Below are positions 11,987-23,407 of a stretch of 64,000 bases of DNA, piece after piece; within the stretch, counting starts at the first letter, position 1; each line of letters begins with the position of its first letter. Source of the DNA: Delphinus delphis (lineage: Eukaryota; Chordata; Mammalia; Artiodactyla; Delphinidae); contig NC_082684.1 of the NCBI RefSeq assembly GCF_949987515.2, positions 157,557,356-157,621,355 on the forward strand. The letters run 5' to 3'. The notes under the pieces are model-generated. The model was not told the origin of the DNA and did not search any database. It was given only the letters and a program-made list of their open reading frames with translations. Position numbers and translations under genes: made by a program.

Positions 11987-12230
11987 TTTTAAAAAGCACA
12001 GGTTTTTGGATCAGATAAACCTGAGCTTGAAACCTCATTTCACCTTGAACTAAGTATGACGCTCAAGTTATGTGACCTCTGTGAACCTCACTTGGCTCAT
12101 CTGTAAAATGGGAATCATAGCGGTACTTTTCTCAAAGGGTCATCATAATTACCCGAGATAAATGATGTAAAACACTCAGCACGTTAAAAACTGCCCCTGG
12201 TATATGTTTATGTGTTGTGGTGGTGGGTGG
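11987..12230 (+). repeat. MIR SINE (3' portion)
   Basis: It is recognised by TCATCTGTAAAATGGGAATC (12099-12118), preceded by TTATGTGACCTC and followed by a TCATCATAATTACCCGAG segment. This is the MIR core and 3' half, ending near AAAACACTCAGCACG. It continues the fragment at 11046-11074. Confidence 0.8.
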
Positions 12231-13405
12231 TGCTTCCAGATCGTGGGCTCCAGTAACTGGTCCTTAGCAGAAGTCCTACGAATAGTCAATGAATAGAGAA
12301 CAAGTGGTAGATTCACATATGAGTGTAGTTTGGTTGTCCCAAAGATTAAAAAAAAAAAACACCTCTTCTAGGACGTGATATGGGATTAGAAGGCTAACAC
12401 ATTATCAAGTATTTTAAAATTTGGATAAGGGAAATTTAATAACCCCTGAATTTATCCTCTCCTGAAATGTGAGAAATTAGGGTTGTGCTGTTCATAGTTG
12501 TTCAGCATGCTTTTACTCAGCAAAGCGTGAGAAATATTTAGATAGAGAAATATGGCCAATATCACCCTTTCCCTCTTAGCATCTGGCCTGCAGCATTGGT
12601 CCAATTATTACTGATCTTGACTACTGTTCGCATCATAACGTGTTTAACGTTCCATAAATTATGTCAAGTTGGAGAAAAGTAAATTTTTAAAGGGTTTATT
12701 CTAGTATTTCTAGCTTATTTGCTCGTCTTTTGCCACGTGCTATAAACTACTATAATCCTTTGAATGATGAAATTTTAGAATCTTCGGATAAATTTTTAAA
12801 AATCTGCGTTTCAGCTTCCAGGAAGCTTCATACAACATATTTTGATGAGGTTGACCTCATGAACTTAACATACTTACCAGGAATATGAGCGATAAGAAAT
12901 TACCTTGAGCTAAGACAAAAATTCACCGAATGTGCTAAGGGAAGAAAATCATTAAACGCAAGTGACAGTGCATTTTCCAGTAGTGCTCTTTGGGATCGAT
13001 AAGTATGCGAGTCTCATGGGGAAACGATAGGATGTTCAGAACCTTAGCATCAGTGTGCGTCTTTGTGTCTAGACTGCCTGTGTGGCGTGTGGCAGACACT
13101 GGTAACTTAGGACTGTGGACCCTGAGACGCTACAACAGATTCCTGGTGACAGTTTTGTAATCTCCTTCTCTGAGGGTCCACAATCAAAGAATGAAAACCC
13201 AGGTTCAGCTGAAAGGTAGTTGGGGCCAACCAAGCCTTTTCTTTCCAACCCTAGGATTTCATGATGAGCAAAATTAAAACAGTGATGCAAATCCACATCC
13301 GGATGGGTTATGTGATGGGGAGTAAAAACTTTAAGTCCAGACGAATCAAGTTATCTCCTAATTTCCAGTGGGTGGAAAATAAAAATAGTCCTTTTTACCA
13401 TCAAC
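12231..13405. other. Unique non-coding DNA
   Basis: No element or gene is recognised. There is a 12-base A run at 12348-12359. The segment is otherwise AT-rich unique sequence. Confidence 0.45.
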
Positions 13406-13630
13406 AGTGGTGACTCAGGGCACAGAATCTGGAGCCGCACCATCTGGGTTTGAATCGGGCTTTGCAGCTTCCTTTATTGGTGAGCTTGAATTAGCTCACT
13501 GCTTGGGGCTCGGTTTCTTCATCAGTAAAACGGAATAATTAAGTGCCCATCTCAAAGAGCCATTGTGGAGATTAAGAGACATCATGTGTTTGTAAAACTA
13601 GCGCATTTCCTGGCACAGAGGAAGAAGTGG
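13406..13630 (+). repeat. MIR SINE, near full length
   Basis: Recognised by the order: ATCTGGAGCCGCACCATCTG, GGGTTTGAATCGGG (degenerate B-box), CATCAGTAAAACGGAATAAT, GTGGAGATTAAGAGA and CCTGGCACAGAG. This is a tRNA-derived ancient SINE in plus orientation. Confidence 0.85.
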
Positions 13631-13789
13631 GAGCTGCCCTTGCTGTTGCCTTTCAGGATGAGTCAGCCCGGATTTCGTTTACTTCTAAACGCCAGTGACC
13701 TCTGATGACATCTTCAGCCCCTGCCTTTTCGGACATCCGGTTGTATTTTTCAACTGCCCACTGAAGGTCGACTCTTCGTTTGCTTTTGG

Positions 13790-14190
13790 GCTCTGCCTAC
13801 CTGTGTGTATCCATAACCTAATCATTTTCTCACTCCCCACTCTAAATGCTCTCTTCTTCCCATAAGACTTTATCAGTAAGTCACTCTCGGCTCTTCCTGC
13901 TCTGGCACACCAGCCGCCTTGCTGTTCTGCAGACACCTAAAAGCATGTCTCTGCCCCAGGGCCTTTGCATAGGCTCTTCCCTTGGCCTGCAGCGTTCTTC
14001 CCCAGATACCATCTCGCCTGGGGGCTCCCTCACTTGATTTGGATTTCCGCTCCAAGTTTAGGTCTTTATTGACTCCTCTTTACACTGTTACATCTGAGTC
14101 ACACTCTAGCCGCTACCCTTTTATAGACTTCTTCCTTACCATTGCCTGACTGATAGTATGTTGTTCGTGTACAGATCCTTTTTGATGGGA
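13790..14190 (+). repeat. L2 LINE 3' region
   Basis: CCCCAGGGCCTTTGCATAGG, TCTTCCCCAGATACC and CTCCCTCACTTGATTTGG follow the L2 3' sequence order, as does the later CATTGCCTGACTGATAG segment. The copy is old and non-coding. Confidence 0.7.
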
Positions 14191-15315
14191 AAAAAATATA
14201 TCAAAACAAAGCATATCTAAGTAGTGTCTGAATTCTTTGTAGAACATTGTTACTGGGTACCAGGGCTTTCTATTTCAAAGAATTGACATAGGTCCTAGTC
14301 AGTCCCACATGTGTACGTTAGCAGATGTGTCCTGATAATTTTGAGAAGGCCACTTTGTAGACAGACGTTAAGTGAGAAAGAAGGTTTAAACTCAGAGCTT
14401 AGTCATCCTGGCACTTTTAATATTAGTCCTAAAACATAAGCACTACCTTCATTTCTGTGGAACTGTGGGAAGGGGACAAGAACCCAGCATCCTCAGAGCA
14501 CTTGAAGTTAAGCTTTTAAGCAAAGATGAGAAAATTAATAAACGACACAATGAAGGGATGCTAGGTGGAGCAAAATGGTTCCTCGATGGGAGAAGATGAT
14601 ACCTGGGAGGGAACTAGGATTGGCACGGACAGTTGTATCTACTTTGAAGGGGGCACTGGCCCTTGGGGACCGTGACCATCCAGCATGCAGGCTTCTCCTC
14701 AACTCAGGCTGACTCTCGGAAACGTGGTTCTGGAACCTCGTCAGCTTGAATGTCTCCCAAACACAGAAGGACTGGGCACCTTTCCTGTCCCTGCCCCTGC
14801 CCCATTGCCTCTGCTGGTTCTGGTCCATTCCATGGGGCACACAGCTCCTCCAGAAGTGCCCCCTTGAAGTGGGCTCATGCTTATTTTAAGCTCAGACTGA
14901 CACTGTTTTCATGAGTCCTGTGATAACCAGTTTCCCATGTGGCTGCACAGCAGACCATCCTGCCTGGAAGCGAGTGACCAGCAGCAGCAGTCTGGGTGCA
15001 CAGCAGGGTTGGGTGAGGCCTGCGGCAAAGCTGAGGGCTCGCAGCTGCTGCTGTGGGAAGGCGGTTCAGGCAAAAGTGGTGTGCGGGGCCTCTGTCTCAT
15101 ATTTTTCCAGTTTCCCAGGAGAACCAGGAATCCAGACTGGATGCAAAACCTAAACATTGGCAGCTAATTCAGTAACGTTGTGTACGATGGATTTGACTTG
15201 TGGTCCACCAGCTTGTGACCTTCGTTCTCGAAAACAGACTTTTCAATTTATCCATGGTTTACTCCCAGGGAAAGTATTCCAGGTCATCAAGCTACTCCCA
15301 GACAAGAAAAACAAA
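14191..15315. other. Unique non-coding DNA
   Basis: No repeat is recognised. The part from about 14.9 to 15.1 kb is GC-richer, with CAG and CTG triplets, which produces overlapping open frames on both strands. These lack exon signals. Confidence 0.45.
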
Positions 15316-15420
15316 GACACACACACACACACACACACACACTCACTCACTCACTCTCTCTCTCTCTCTCTCTCTGTCTCTCTGTCTCTCTGTCTCTCTG
15401 TCTCTCTGTCTCTGTCTCTT
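15316..15420. repeat. Compound (AC)n-(ACTC)n-(TC)n-(TCTCTCTG)n microsatellite
   Basis: About 26 bases of AC repeat pass into ACTC units, then TC, then several copies of the 8-mer TCTCTCTG. The strand is entirely alternating or pyrimidine-rich, capable of Z-DNA and triplex geometry. It is likely to be length-polymorphic. Confidence 0.95.
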
Positions 15421-15719
15421 CTGAGCTTCTAGGCATCTCTCCCACCCACCGATAGCCACCTCACTGTTCTGAGTGTGAGCTTGTGAGTCTAGGCAGCCAG
15501 CCTGTCAGAGGCTGTAGGAACCTCAGCATATCCAGAGAAGAGCTGATTTCTGCAACTTCCTACAATCTCAAGCATTTCCTAAATACTTACTGATTGAATG
15601 TCACACTCTATTTTAAGCAGACACATGTTTCTAGAAGTTATGATATCTCACTCCTTTCATGTGTCCTCTTTGGAAAGTCTTTTAGCCTGGTGTTTTGGCT
15701 TTTTCGCCCTTGATCATGT

Positions 15720-17080
15720 CCACCTTCCACTTTTCACAAGACGCAAGAGACCCCTCCCCCCCCTCAGCTGGCTTCCTGCCCCCCGCCGCCCCCCGCCCCG
15801 TCCTTCCCATTCAGGTGCCCAGAGGTGGTTCATAGCGTTATTCCCCACGTTCATGGTGCATCACCGTCATATCAGGCCATTCAAGAACGGTTTTGTTTCA
15901 TTCTGTTTGCCCCCTTCGCCCCCGTCCCCATCCCCTTCAGAGGTTACCACTGTAATGCATTCAACATTTCTCTAGATGTATGTGTGTCCTTGAAAAACAC
16001 CTACCTGCATGAATGACTCAATATGTACATCCATGGGAGTATAGATTGCGGTTCCTTTTTTCCTTTCAGTCAGTGCTGCTTTTAGAGCTACTTAGGTTGT
16101 GGGTTTGCATCGTATTCCTCGCTTCTGGCTGCCACGTGGTATGTACCATCCTGTAAACTTCCCATGGTTTTATTTATTCATTCTCCTAGTACTAGTCACC
16201 CGCAGCTGCCTCCAATTCCCAGACATTCCAAATCCTGCTCCGATGAACATACATGTCCTCGTGTGGTGCTTTGTGGGCGCGTGGCTGGCGGGTTATTTTT
16301 CTCAGGATTGCGGGGCAGGAGCCCGCTTCATTTCTCCACATGCAGGAGATTGTTCGCCAGAAGGACGGATCCAGTTGCTTCTCCCAAAGCTGTGAACAAG
16401 GCTTGCCGTCACCCTGCATCTCCATGTGGCACTGTGTTGCTTTCTGGCTCTAATCTGGTAGCTGTATCATTGTCCTTTTAACTTGCATTTCTCTGATTAT
16501 TGGTGAGATCAAGCGTCTCTTTATGTACCTCTGAGCCGTTTGGATTTTTCCTTCTATGAATTTCCTGTTCATATTTTACACACATTTTTCTATTGTATTT
16601 CTTATCTTTTTTTTCTCGTTGATCTCTTGTGTGGTCTGGATATTAATCTTCTGTTCACCTTTAGAGATGGAAGATATCTCCTGTCAATTTGTCTGTGGTA
16701 TCCTTTGTAGTAGGCAGATCCATCCTTTCCCTTTATGAGTTTTAAAAAAATTATATTTAAGAACTCTTTCCTCGTCTCAAGCTATCACGAATATTTTCTA
16801 GTAGCTATTTCGGTTTGCTTCGTGGCTGCACTTTATATCTAGACCTTGACAGCATTTGGAGGGGAGGTTTGGGGGATTTGTTTTGTTTTTATGGTGACGA
16901 GGTATTGATCCAACAGTTTCTCCCTGTGGTAAATTAGTTTCTATAATATCATCCCCTAAATAATCCATCTATTTCCCCCTAATTTGTGTTGCTCCCTGTA
17001 TCATGTAACAAGTTACCACATATACACGGGAACTGTTTGAGGATCCTGATTCTGTTTCTAGAACAGCAAACAGACTTGGG
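15720..17080 (-). mobile_element. Ancient L1 (L1M-type), ORF2 end and 3' UTR
   Basis: Read on the plus strand, this shows reverse-complement L1 landmarks. GCATTTCTCTGATTATTGGT (16484-16503) is the reverse of a conserved ORF2 motif. CGTGGCTGCACTTTATATCT and AATAATCCATCTATTTCCCC follow in the correct order. The left part (15800-16010) resembles an L1M 3' UTR. Divergence is high, stops are frequent and no function remains. Subfamily and exact ends are uncertain. Confidence 0.65.
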
Positions 17081-17149
17081 TATCTTATGTACCAGGAACC
17101 CCAGCGCCCCATGCACCTGGGGGTTGGACTTGGAGTTTCCATCTAGAAT

Positions 17150-17235
17150 TACAAAGCTGAAAGGGCCTTTACATGTAATCTACTGCATGCTCTCATTTTC
17201 ACATGAAGAGTCTGAAATTTCGGCAGACGGGGGGC
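17150..17235 (-). repeat. Possible ancient SINE fragment (MIR-like)
   Basis: The phrase CTCATTTTCACATGAAGAGT, followed by CTGAAATTTCGGC, resembles the reversed MIR core (CCCATTTTACAGATGAGGAAACTGAGGC type). It is too short and diverged for a firm family call. Confidence 0.35.
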
Positions 17236-17465
17236 TGTGACCAGGTGTCCTCCAGCGCTGCCCCAGTGTTCTCTGAATTAGCCCGGGCTGCCTCCTGCCT
17301 CTCCAGGGGCAAAGCACGTTGGTTTTCGGCCTCACTTTCTACTCCTCCCTGTCACAGTTTCGTGGGTTTCGAGTGACCTCGTTAGGTGACCAACAGTTTT
17401 GCTATGTAGGCTGGTTATTACCCTTAACTACTGGGTGCAGATACTTTATATTTTTCTCTTGTTTT

Positions 17466-17567
17466 CTCCCTCCCTCCCTCCCTCCCTCCCCCTCTCCCTC
17501 CCTCCCTCCCTCTCTCCCTCCCTCCCTCCCTTCCTTCCTCCCTTCCTTCCCTCCTCCCTTCCTTCCC
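17466..17567. repeat. (CCCT)n/(CCTT)n polypyrimidine tract
   Basis: About 100 bases of C and T only, built of CCCT units that become CCTT at the right end. It is a homopurine-homopyrimidine mirror-like repeat. All open frames across it (Pro/Ser/Leu or Gly/Arg/Glu strings) are artefacts of the tandem repeat. Confidence 0.95.
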
Positions 17568-20500
17568 AGTCTAGGAGGCAAGGCAGGCTGGAGAGCAAAG
17601 ATGACAGGAATGGCATTTTGGTGCTTTGCAATTTTAACATGTGTCTCAGAAAAATTAATCTGACCGTCATTCCTTCCGAGATGCACTATGTCTTTAGATG
17701 CATTACAAAGATAAGCTTCTCTGTGAAAATCGCTCTTTTTCTTTCTCTCTCTCTCATTGAGTGGAACAGAAAAAAAATGCTATGGAACAGAAAGAATTGT
17801 CAGAAGCCATTCAGCCTCTTGCGTGTTTCCCCATCATCTCCCTAAGTCTGGGGCAAACCCTGCTCAGGCTCCTGCGTTATCCTGTTTCTCCTCTCAACGA
17901 GGGGAGGGGTATAAAAATGTTACTTCGTGAAATAGAAACAGAAGCACTTGAAGGGGAGGTAACATCCCGAGGCAGAGAATCGGGGGGGTGGGGGGTGGGG
18001 GAGAGGCTTGGGTGAGGCAGGAAGCAGCGAGTATGATCTTGACCATGATCTCTGAGGTCACAGCCATTCTCAGCAGTGCACCAACGAAGGGCCACGTCTT
18101 GCAGAATACCAGAGGCAAACGTGCCAAAGGGAGAGCACCATCGAGTGCTGTTTCTACTCATGTCCAGGATCCGTAAGCCTGATCATGTAACCCCTGAGCA
18201 CTTGGACACCTTGACCCCTGCGAACAAGGCAGAGAGGCCCTTGGAAATGCAGCACAGCCCCATGGATGCGCAGCCAGGTGTGTTGGGAGCTGGGCTGGCA
18301 GATTGGAAGATAACGTGCCCAGCCTCTCCCCAGGCTCCTAATCATTTCCATGATATTGTCTGCTTCTGAACCTAGAGCTGTCATCTGGAAGTGATTTGCA
18401 ATCCTTTGATGAAATAATAATATGTAGCATTTATTAACGGAATGATTTTTTCCCCTCAGAAATCTTCTGGGCCTCCTAAGGGTAATCTCCATCTTTCTGC
18501 TGGGTGTTTTATTGACTTCCTAAATGTCCGTGTTAAAGATGGGCAAAATGACCTAACAGAACTATTGCACAACTTACCTATCTGCTAGCTAGGTTGTCTT
18601 GCGATAGCTAAAAAGATAGTAGCCACAGACTCTTCTGATGCTTTTGTAAATGATGAACGTTCATCAGTGTAGTTAAGGCTGATTCCTAAGAAGCAGCCGC
18701 TTAGTTTTCCTTTGCTCCACATTCAATGAAAGCTGCCTCATAAACTAAGACATTTTTTTTCTTCCCAGCAAAGCCAAACAGAGTTGTAAAGGAAAGCCAT
18801 TTTCAATTATAAAGACGATTTATTTTTCTTTAAATGGGAAACTGTTCCTGGTTTATGGCTTGAAGAGGATTCTAAATGCTCGTCTATCTGATGTGAAAGC
18901 ATCCTCTCTTTCACTAAACTTATGTCATAGAAGCTATAGATGAACAAGGATCAGCATCATAGGAATGAATCTTACTGGGCTGTGTCTGTAATACAGTCAA
19001 AATGCCCTGAGTTTATGGTGGGGACATTGGAATTCAGAGTGTTTCCTTAGGCAATTTGAGAACAAGTCAATACCTCAGATGGTAATACATTTTAGAAAGC
19101 CACCTCTCATATAAAGCAGTAGAGTTTGCATCTTATGAATTTGGTGGAGTTACAGTAATCAAACATTTGGGGTAGGAGAGACCTGTTCTCTGACAAGAAG
19201 AGTCAGTGCAACCTGTGTGGTAGGCTTGGCTTTTGTAAAGCAAACACGCTAAGAAGTGGGGGGATACCCCAGAGTAGCTTTGTTAAAAGTCTACTTACCT
19301 GTTGATTTCTTGTATCCATTTTTGGTTTTCAAAGGGGCCTCCTCCATATTTGCACCTTGAAATATACATGAAACACCTTGGCAAAATTTTAGAAATGTCC
19401 CGTATCCATGCAGATTCTGAGCTGACCCTCTTCTCCAAACCACATTTTTTATTAGATGCTAATGTCCTTTCAAGAAAACCTCACTTTGTAGGCTCTTCCG
19501 TATTCTTCTTCATCTCACCCATGGGGATAGTAAGCTTTTTCGTTTCTTTAAGATGTATAGCAGGAAGTGGAAAGCGTCCAATCATGAACCAGGGATGCAT
19601 ACAGAATAGGTTATGGGTTGAGCTGATGGGTTATTTGATACAAGAAAGAGAATCAGAGACTACAGGAGTCGAAGAAAGATGAATACAGATTGATGATATC
19701 CCTTTTGAAGTATTGTGTGTGTATCCCTAACTCTGACTTTATCCACATACACATTTGAATTAGAAGGACTAGAGCTGTTAGTTGAATCGACTGTTGGTTC
19801 ATCACTTTTCCAACTGGTAATGGAAGTGAAGGTTTCGAAATGGGCTATATTTACTGCTTTTTGTTAGTTTATTATTTTTTAAGAAGCGAAGGAAGAAGTA
19901 GATGTGGTGGATAGCCAGAGAGATGCCTTTATGTTCATTTAAGGAGAAGGAATTCAAGTGGCAGTAAACTACAGACAGCAGTATTTATTGGGGGGAAAGC
20001 AATAGTAATATCCAGTTCTTCTGTCAGCATCTGGGAGGCAAGCAAAGTTTGGGCAACAGAAGTGATTTATAGACAAAAATAAGGCTAGTGAAAATGAAAT
20101 CATGATGGAAGGTAGTTTTGAAACGGAGTCACAATAAGTAAAAGCATTGCATTTCCACACGTGTGGCCCATATCTGAAGCCTCTGCTGCAACTGCGGAAA
20201 TACTTTATTTTCTTACCCCCCTTATTTGGAAAGCCAATGAACAGGGAAATGCAATTTTCAGTTGCTCAGTAAATCAGTGCCTTCCTATTTCAAAGTATAG
20301 GCGGTTTTAACTTGCATTCTAACCCAAATTTAGGCCCTGGTGAGTCTTGTCAAGGTAATAGGAGCACTTTATGTGTCTTGGGAAGTGTTTCCAAAAGGAA
20401 AACTAAGGTTCTGTTACACTCAGTGTTACCATGGCCTTTTCAGGTGTTTTAAATTCAGTGAGAATAGCGTCATCGGCATCATCATGACTTTTAATATAAT

Positions 20501-20796
20501 TATCACCACTAGGTGGTGTGTGGGGAATTGGGGGCATGGACCACGATGGGATCCGTTCTCCTGGATGCGGTCACTAATTGGCTGTTAAGGGAATATAGAA
20601 ACGTATCAGACAGTGGAGGAAAGGGGATGGTAACGTCCAATGGACTTCTCATTAATTAAATTTATGCTGGGTATAGAGGGGTGGAGGTAACCACGGCAGG
20701 AGACATGGCCTTCCATATGTGGGGCTGTAAATAAATGTGGAATACTGAAGCAGGGAAGTGATGTTTACATGGTATAAATGTCCTGTACCAGAAGCA
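17568..20796. other. Unique non-coding DNA; candidate conserved stretch 18600-18960
   Basis: No clear repeat is recognised apart from a possible MIR trace near 18400. The part from 18600 to 18960 is AT-rich unique sequence containing the 16-bp perfect palindrome TGATGAACGTTCATCA (18651-18666). No coding exon is supported, including in the open frame at 19302-19682. Confidence 0.4.
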
Positions 20797-21017
20797 GGGA
20801 TTTTTTAATTTTATTTTATTGAAGTAGTTGATTTACAATGTTATTATGTTGATTTTTTTTCCTGTACAGCAAAGTGACTCAGTTATACGTATATATACAC
20901 ATATATGTATTCTTTTTCATATTCTTTTCCATTGTGGTTTGTCAGAGGATATTGAATATAGTTCCATGTGCTATACAATAGGACCTTGTTTATTCATCTT
21001 ATATATATATAACAGTT
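20797..21017 (-). mobile_element. L1 3' UTR fragment, artiodactyl type
   Basis: TTATTGAAGTAGTTGATTTA, TACAGCAAAGTGACTCAGTT, ATTCTTTTCCATTGTGGTTT and GTGCTATACAATAGGACCTT give the reverse complement of a common artiodactyl L1 3' end. AGAAGCA occurs at both edges (20790-20796 and 21018-21024) and may be a short target-site duplication. Confidence 0.75.
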
Positions 21018-21024
21018 AGAAGCA

Positions 21025-23407
21025 CGAATTCTTTAAACCAGAGACAGAAAGGGTGGAGCTGGATTCTTAAGAATCACTTTTTAAACGTGATGGTCTGTCT
21101 TGACCTGGGTCGCCAGCCAGGTCCCTTTGTGCCCAATTCAGGGTCCTGGTTTGTCCCCTCCATGCAGCCATCCCAGGAACATTAGAAATGAAATCAAGGT
21201 TATGGATTTGACAGGCGTCGTTTTCCAGGAGCATCACTTCTTGATTTCTTCTTTCTTATAGTGATCTGGATGGACATTAGGGAATCTCTGCTGTCAGAAA
21301 ACGCGCTGGCTTCAGGCTCTGTGTGTAACATCTTGTGTCTGACTTCCTCTAGACTAAAAATAGAAGTGGAAGGAATTATAGATGGCTCAGTTACAATAGT
21401 AATTGGGCAAAAACAGCTCATAGCAAATCAAATTCTGGGAAGCACATCTATGCTCTGATTATCACATTCCTCCCTGTTTCTCCCGCTTAATTTTTAAAAA
21501 TGTGATGTAAGAGCTCAATTAAGGATTCCCCATTCATTTCTCATTTGTCTTTCTAGTCCTAGCGCTTAGTGAGGGGCCCAGTGCACAGAAAATATTGAGA
21601 GTAAAAACAATAAATCAAAAGAGAGTGAATAATGATCAAAATGACCTTTAAGAAATATGTATACGAAAATCCTAGTCTCTTAGTGTCCACAAGAATCGTA
21701 GGCCAATGATATTTATGTAAAATACCAGGATAAAACAGATGGGAAGGGAAGTTCATGAGAAAAACCAGCAGCATCAGTAAGTCTGTAGCATGCTGAAGGC
21801 ACTTTGACGGTTCCTGATGTTGTACCAAATCTTTTGATAATACCAGATTCGGATTCGTCACAAGTCACTTCGTGGCTATTGGAAACTAGCTGACACTCTT
21901 ACTTAGCTTACACCCTCATTGACTCATAATCAGAGGAGAACTTGCAGTTAAGACACATGGATGGAATGTCATTGCAGCCAAGCCCTGCTCTGTGTGTGGA
22001 GCTGAGCTAGTGGATGGTGGCAGTGGGTTTTGAAAAAGCAAAGGTTCTTAATAAGTGACTGTCTAGTTATCGTGGGTGGGCAACGGCCCTTTCCTTCTTT
22101 TGGCTTGAGAAATTTAAATGCATCCTAAGGTCTTAGACCTCACAAAGATGTTTATACTCTCAAAATACCATTTCCCACTCTGAACACCCACAGCAGAAAA
22201 TGCAGTAATCTTGGCAGAAGGCATATACTTTTAAGCTCTGATTCGCCAAAACATATAACCAACGCATCAAAATTATATCTGCTTTTTCTTTAAGGTCATC
22301 AGTTCAATGGGTAAATGACTTTATATGTTGCTCACCAGTGGGTTCCCAACAGGTAGCCTGTAGCTTCTGGCACGTAGTAGAGACTTAAGAAACATTTTGG
22401 AGTGGTTGAATCCAGTTACACACCTGGAGAGTAAAAGTGGCCCTGCGTCAACGGGTGGAGACCTGCGTGTTGCCAATTACCTAATATGCAGATGAACCAC
22501 GTGACTTTCTGGAGGTCAGTGAACTGGAGCAGGAAGATGTATCTAGTGCATACAAACGCAGTTTTTTCAGCTTTGTTTTGATGAGTAACATTAATTCAGA
22601 CAAAGTCAGAAGCCTCATACTAACGGATTTTTAATGGGTTAAAAGGACGTGTGTCTTACTCAGCTTTTTATATCCAGCCCAGCAGCTGCGGAGAACCAGA
22701 CACTGCAGGCGTTGAACAGATATTTGTTGGGCTGTTGGAAAGGGGGAGGGGGAGGACCGTATTGGATCATTAAGGATCCTTGCCCTTTCTCACATGGAAG
22801 AGAAAGGACTTGCTTGCCCTAGGAGGGAGCTGGGTTTGTGAGTCGCAGGGACCCATTCTCTGTATCTGCTGAAGGGCTGTCAGATCCGAAGTACATTCAG
22901 AGACCTACTTGTCCCTGTAGCTGTTCATCACTGTTGATTGGCTCCGGTGGCAGGCAGCAGTATTTTTAGAGAAGCGAAATGGTACGGAATTGCTTCATGT
23001 ACAGAACATTAGCTGATCCCATTACTCAAAGCTACTCAAAAAGTCAGAGCTGACACTCAACTGAGCTCCAGAGGAAAAACAATCGACTTAAGAAACAAAA
23101 CCCCAAACTACGTGATGAAAATATAGGTAGATTTGAGTTAACTCCTCACCACTGTTAATCCAGTTTGGTGCTGTCGGTGGGATTAAAAATAGAATTTTCA
23201 TAGGAAGCGATGTTATGTGTCTCGTCACCGTATCGTGGAGTGAAAAACAGGTTGATTTTCCACATCTTACACCACCCTCCTTTGAAATATACCTGACATT
23301 TGTGCTCTGAGAGTTAGTGTGTGGAGACAAAGCAGGAAGGACCTTTTTCCCCTTTAGCAGCCGGCGCTGTGCTAGTATATCCTAGTCTCCAAAAGATAAA
23401 CACAGGA
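21025..23407. other. Unique DNA with an L2 trace
   Basis: Mostly unique. Positions 22315-22412 (TCTGGCACGTAGTAGAGACT, then a TTGAAT end) resemble the last 90 bases of L2 in plus orientation. No exons, RNA genes or promoters are supported. Confidence 0.4.

Noticed and set aside
17319..17845. Pro/Ser/Leu-rich and Gly/Arg/Glu-rich open frames
   Set aside because: They are translations of the polypyrimidine microsatellite.
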